Below are positions 4,705 to 5,039 of a stretch of 5,039 bases of DNA, piece after piece. Every line of letters begins with the position of its first letter. Positions within the stretch are counted from its first letter, which is position 1. The stretch is taken from contig JAPWVB010000080.1 in assembly GCA_028275205.1 (NCBI GenBank), positions 1 through 5,039 of the forward strand. The letters run 5' to 3'. A program made the translations under genes and the position numbers. The stretch comes from Candidatus Acetothermia bacterium (GTDB taxonomy: Bacteria > Bipolaricaulota > Bipolaricaulia > RBG-16-55-9 > DRXL01). Below the pieces are notes generated by a model, which did no database searches, had not been told where the DNA came from, and saw only the letters and a list, made by a program, of their open reading frames with translations.

Positions 4705-5039
4705 TTAATAATCTTCTAGATATCGCTCGATCTCCCAGGGCGTCACCACAAGACGATAGTCGCGCAGCTCACGCTCTTTGGCTTCTAAGTATTTCTCTAA
4801 AATGTGCTCGCCCAAGATCGCTGTGACGACGCGATCTTGCTTCAGCGCGGTCAGTGCCTCCTCCAGGCTCCCCGGCAGCGATCCGATACCCCGTTCCTCG
4901 CGCTGCTCTTCAGTCAGTTCATAGATATTCTCTTCAACGGGATCGGGAGGCGTCAGCTTGCGCTTGATCCCATCGAGCCCGCTTACAAGAATCGCCGCGT
5001 AGGCCAAGTATGGGTTGCATGAGGGGTCGGGGCTGCGCA
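4705..5039 (-). CDS. glnA: Glutamine synthetase type I, C-terminal part (5' end outside window)
   Basis: The frame runs from the window edge to TAA 4707-4705, encoding about the last 111 residues. GlnA makes glutamine from glutamate, ammonia and ATP as a cytoplasmic dodecamer. RSPDPSCNPYLAYAAIL, SGLDGIKRKLTPPDPVEENI, GIGSLPGSLEEALTAL, LGEHI and the final PWEIERYLEDY match the C-terminal end of the GSI-alpha type found in Bacillus and thermophiles, and the SLPGSL block and ending resemble B. subtilis GlnA closely. The Tyr in ENIYEL (codon 4923-4921) occupies the place of the adenylylated Tyr of E. coli GlnA (NLYDLP), but the surrounding sequence is alpha-type, so adenylylation is not expected. 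The active-site loops and N-terminal domain lie beyond the window. The DCC gene follows after 36 bp. Upstream regulation cannot be seen. Confidence 0.95.
   Translation of the reverse strand, partial: RSPDPSCNPYLAYAAILVSGLDGIKRKLTPPDPVEENIYELTEEQREERGIGSLPGSLEEALTALKQDRVVTAILGEHILEKYLEAKERELRDYRLVVTPWEIERYLEDY

Overview
This is a compact, GC-rich bacterial chromosomal segment. It has six genes and almost no non-coding DNA. Bacterial identity rests on consensus sigma-70-type promoters (a perfect TTGACA with 17-bp spacing at 271-299), a strong AAGGAGGT Shine-Dalgarno sequence, and the gene families present: a Gram-positive/thermophile-like GSI-alpha glutamine synthetase, a DinG/YoaA helicase and a SACOL1771-type OsmC protein. 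An MTH865-like small protein (a family first known from methanogens) beside a FadA-like thiolase would fit a deep-branching or thermophilic lineage such as Chloroflexota, Armatimonadota or Bipolaricaulota/Acetothermia. That placement is only an impression; nothing here fixes the taxon.

Layout. (1) 3-263, plus strand: C-terminal part of a DUF2227-like membrane protein, cut by the window edge. (2) 264-371: a short regulatory interval with a near-consensus promoter, a perfect 10-bp GC hairpin that would lie in the mRNA leader, and a strong ribosome binding site. (3) 372-1796, plus: a two-gene operon of an MTH865-like 84-residue protein and a 385-residue thiolase. (4) 1793-2245, minus: an OsmC/Ohr-family peroxide-detoxifying protein whose stop codon interlocks with the thiolase stop in a single CTAG. 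(5) 2246-2351: a 106-bp divergent promoter region. (6) 2352-4247, plus: a DinG/YoaA-type iron-sulfur helicase. (7) 4237-4668, minus: a DCC-family (DUF393) thiol-disulfide oxidoreductase-like protein, overlapping the helicase tail by 11 bp. (8) 4705-5039, minus: the C-terminal part of glutamine synthetase, 36 bp upstream of the DCC gene and probably in the same transcription unit.

How the genes relate. The only clear operons are MTH865-like + thiolase (12-bp gap) and glnA + DCC (36-bp gap). The thiolase implies acyl-CoA or acetoacetyl-CoA metabolism. OsmC, the Fe-S helicase and the CxxC protein are each plausible in oxidative or DNA stress, and OsmC and the helicase share a divergent promoter region, but a joint role is inference. 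No mobile element, CRISPR array, tRNA or rRNA is seen. No clear novel system stands out. The best leads are the structured leader of the thiolase operon, the symmetric and possibly leaderless helicase promoter, and the tail-to-tail gene overlaps without room for terminators.
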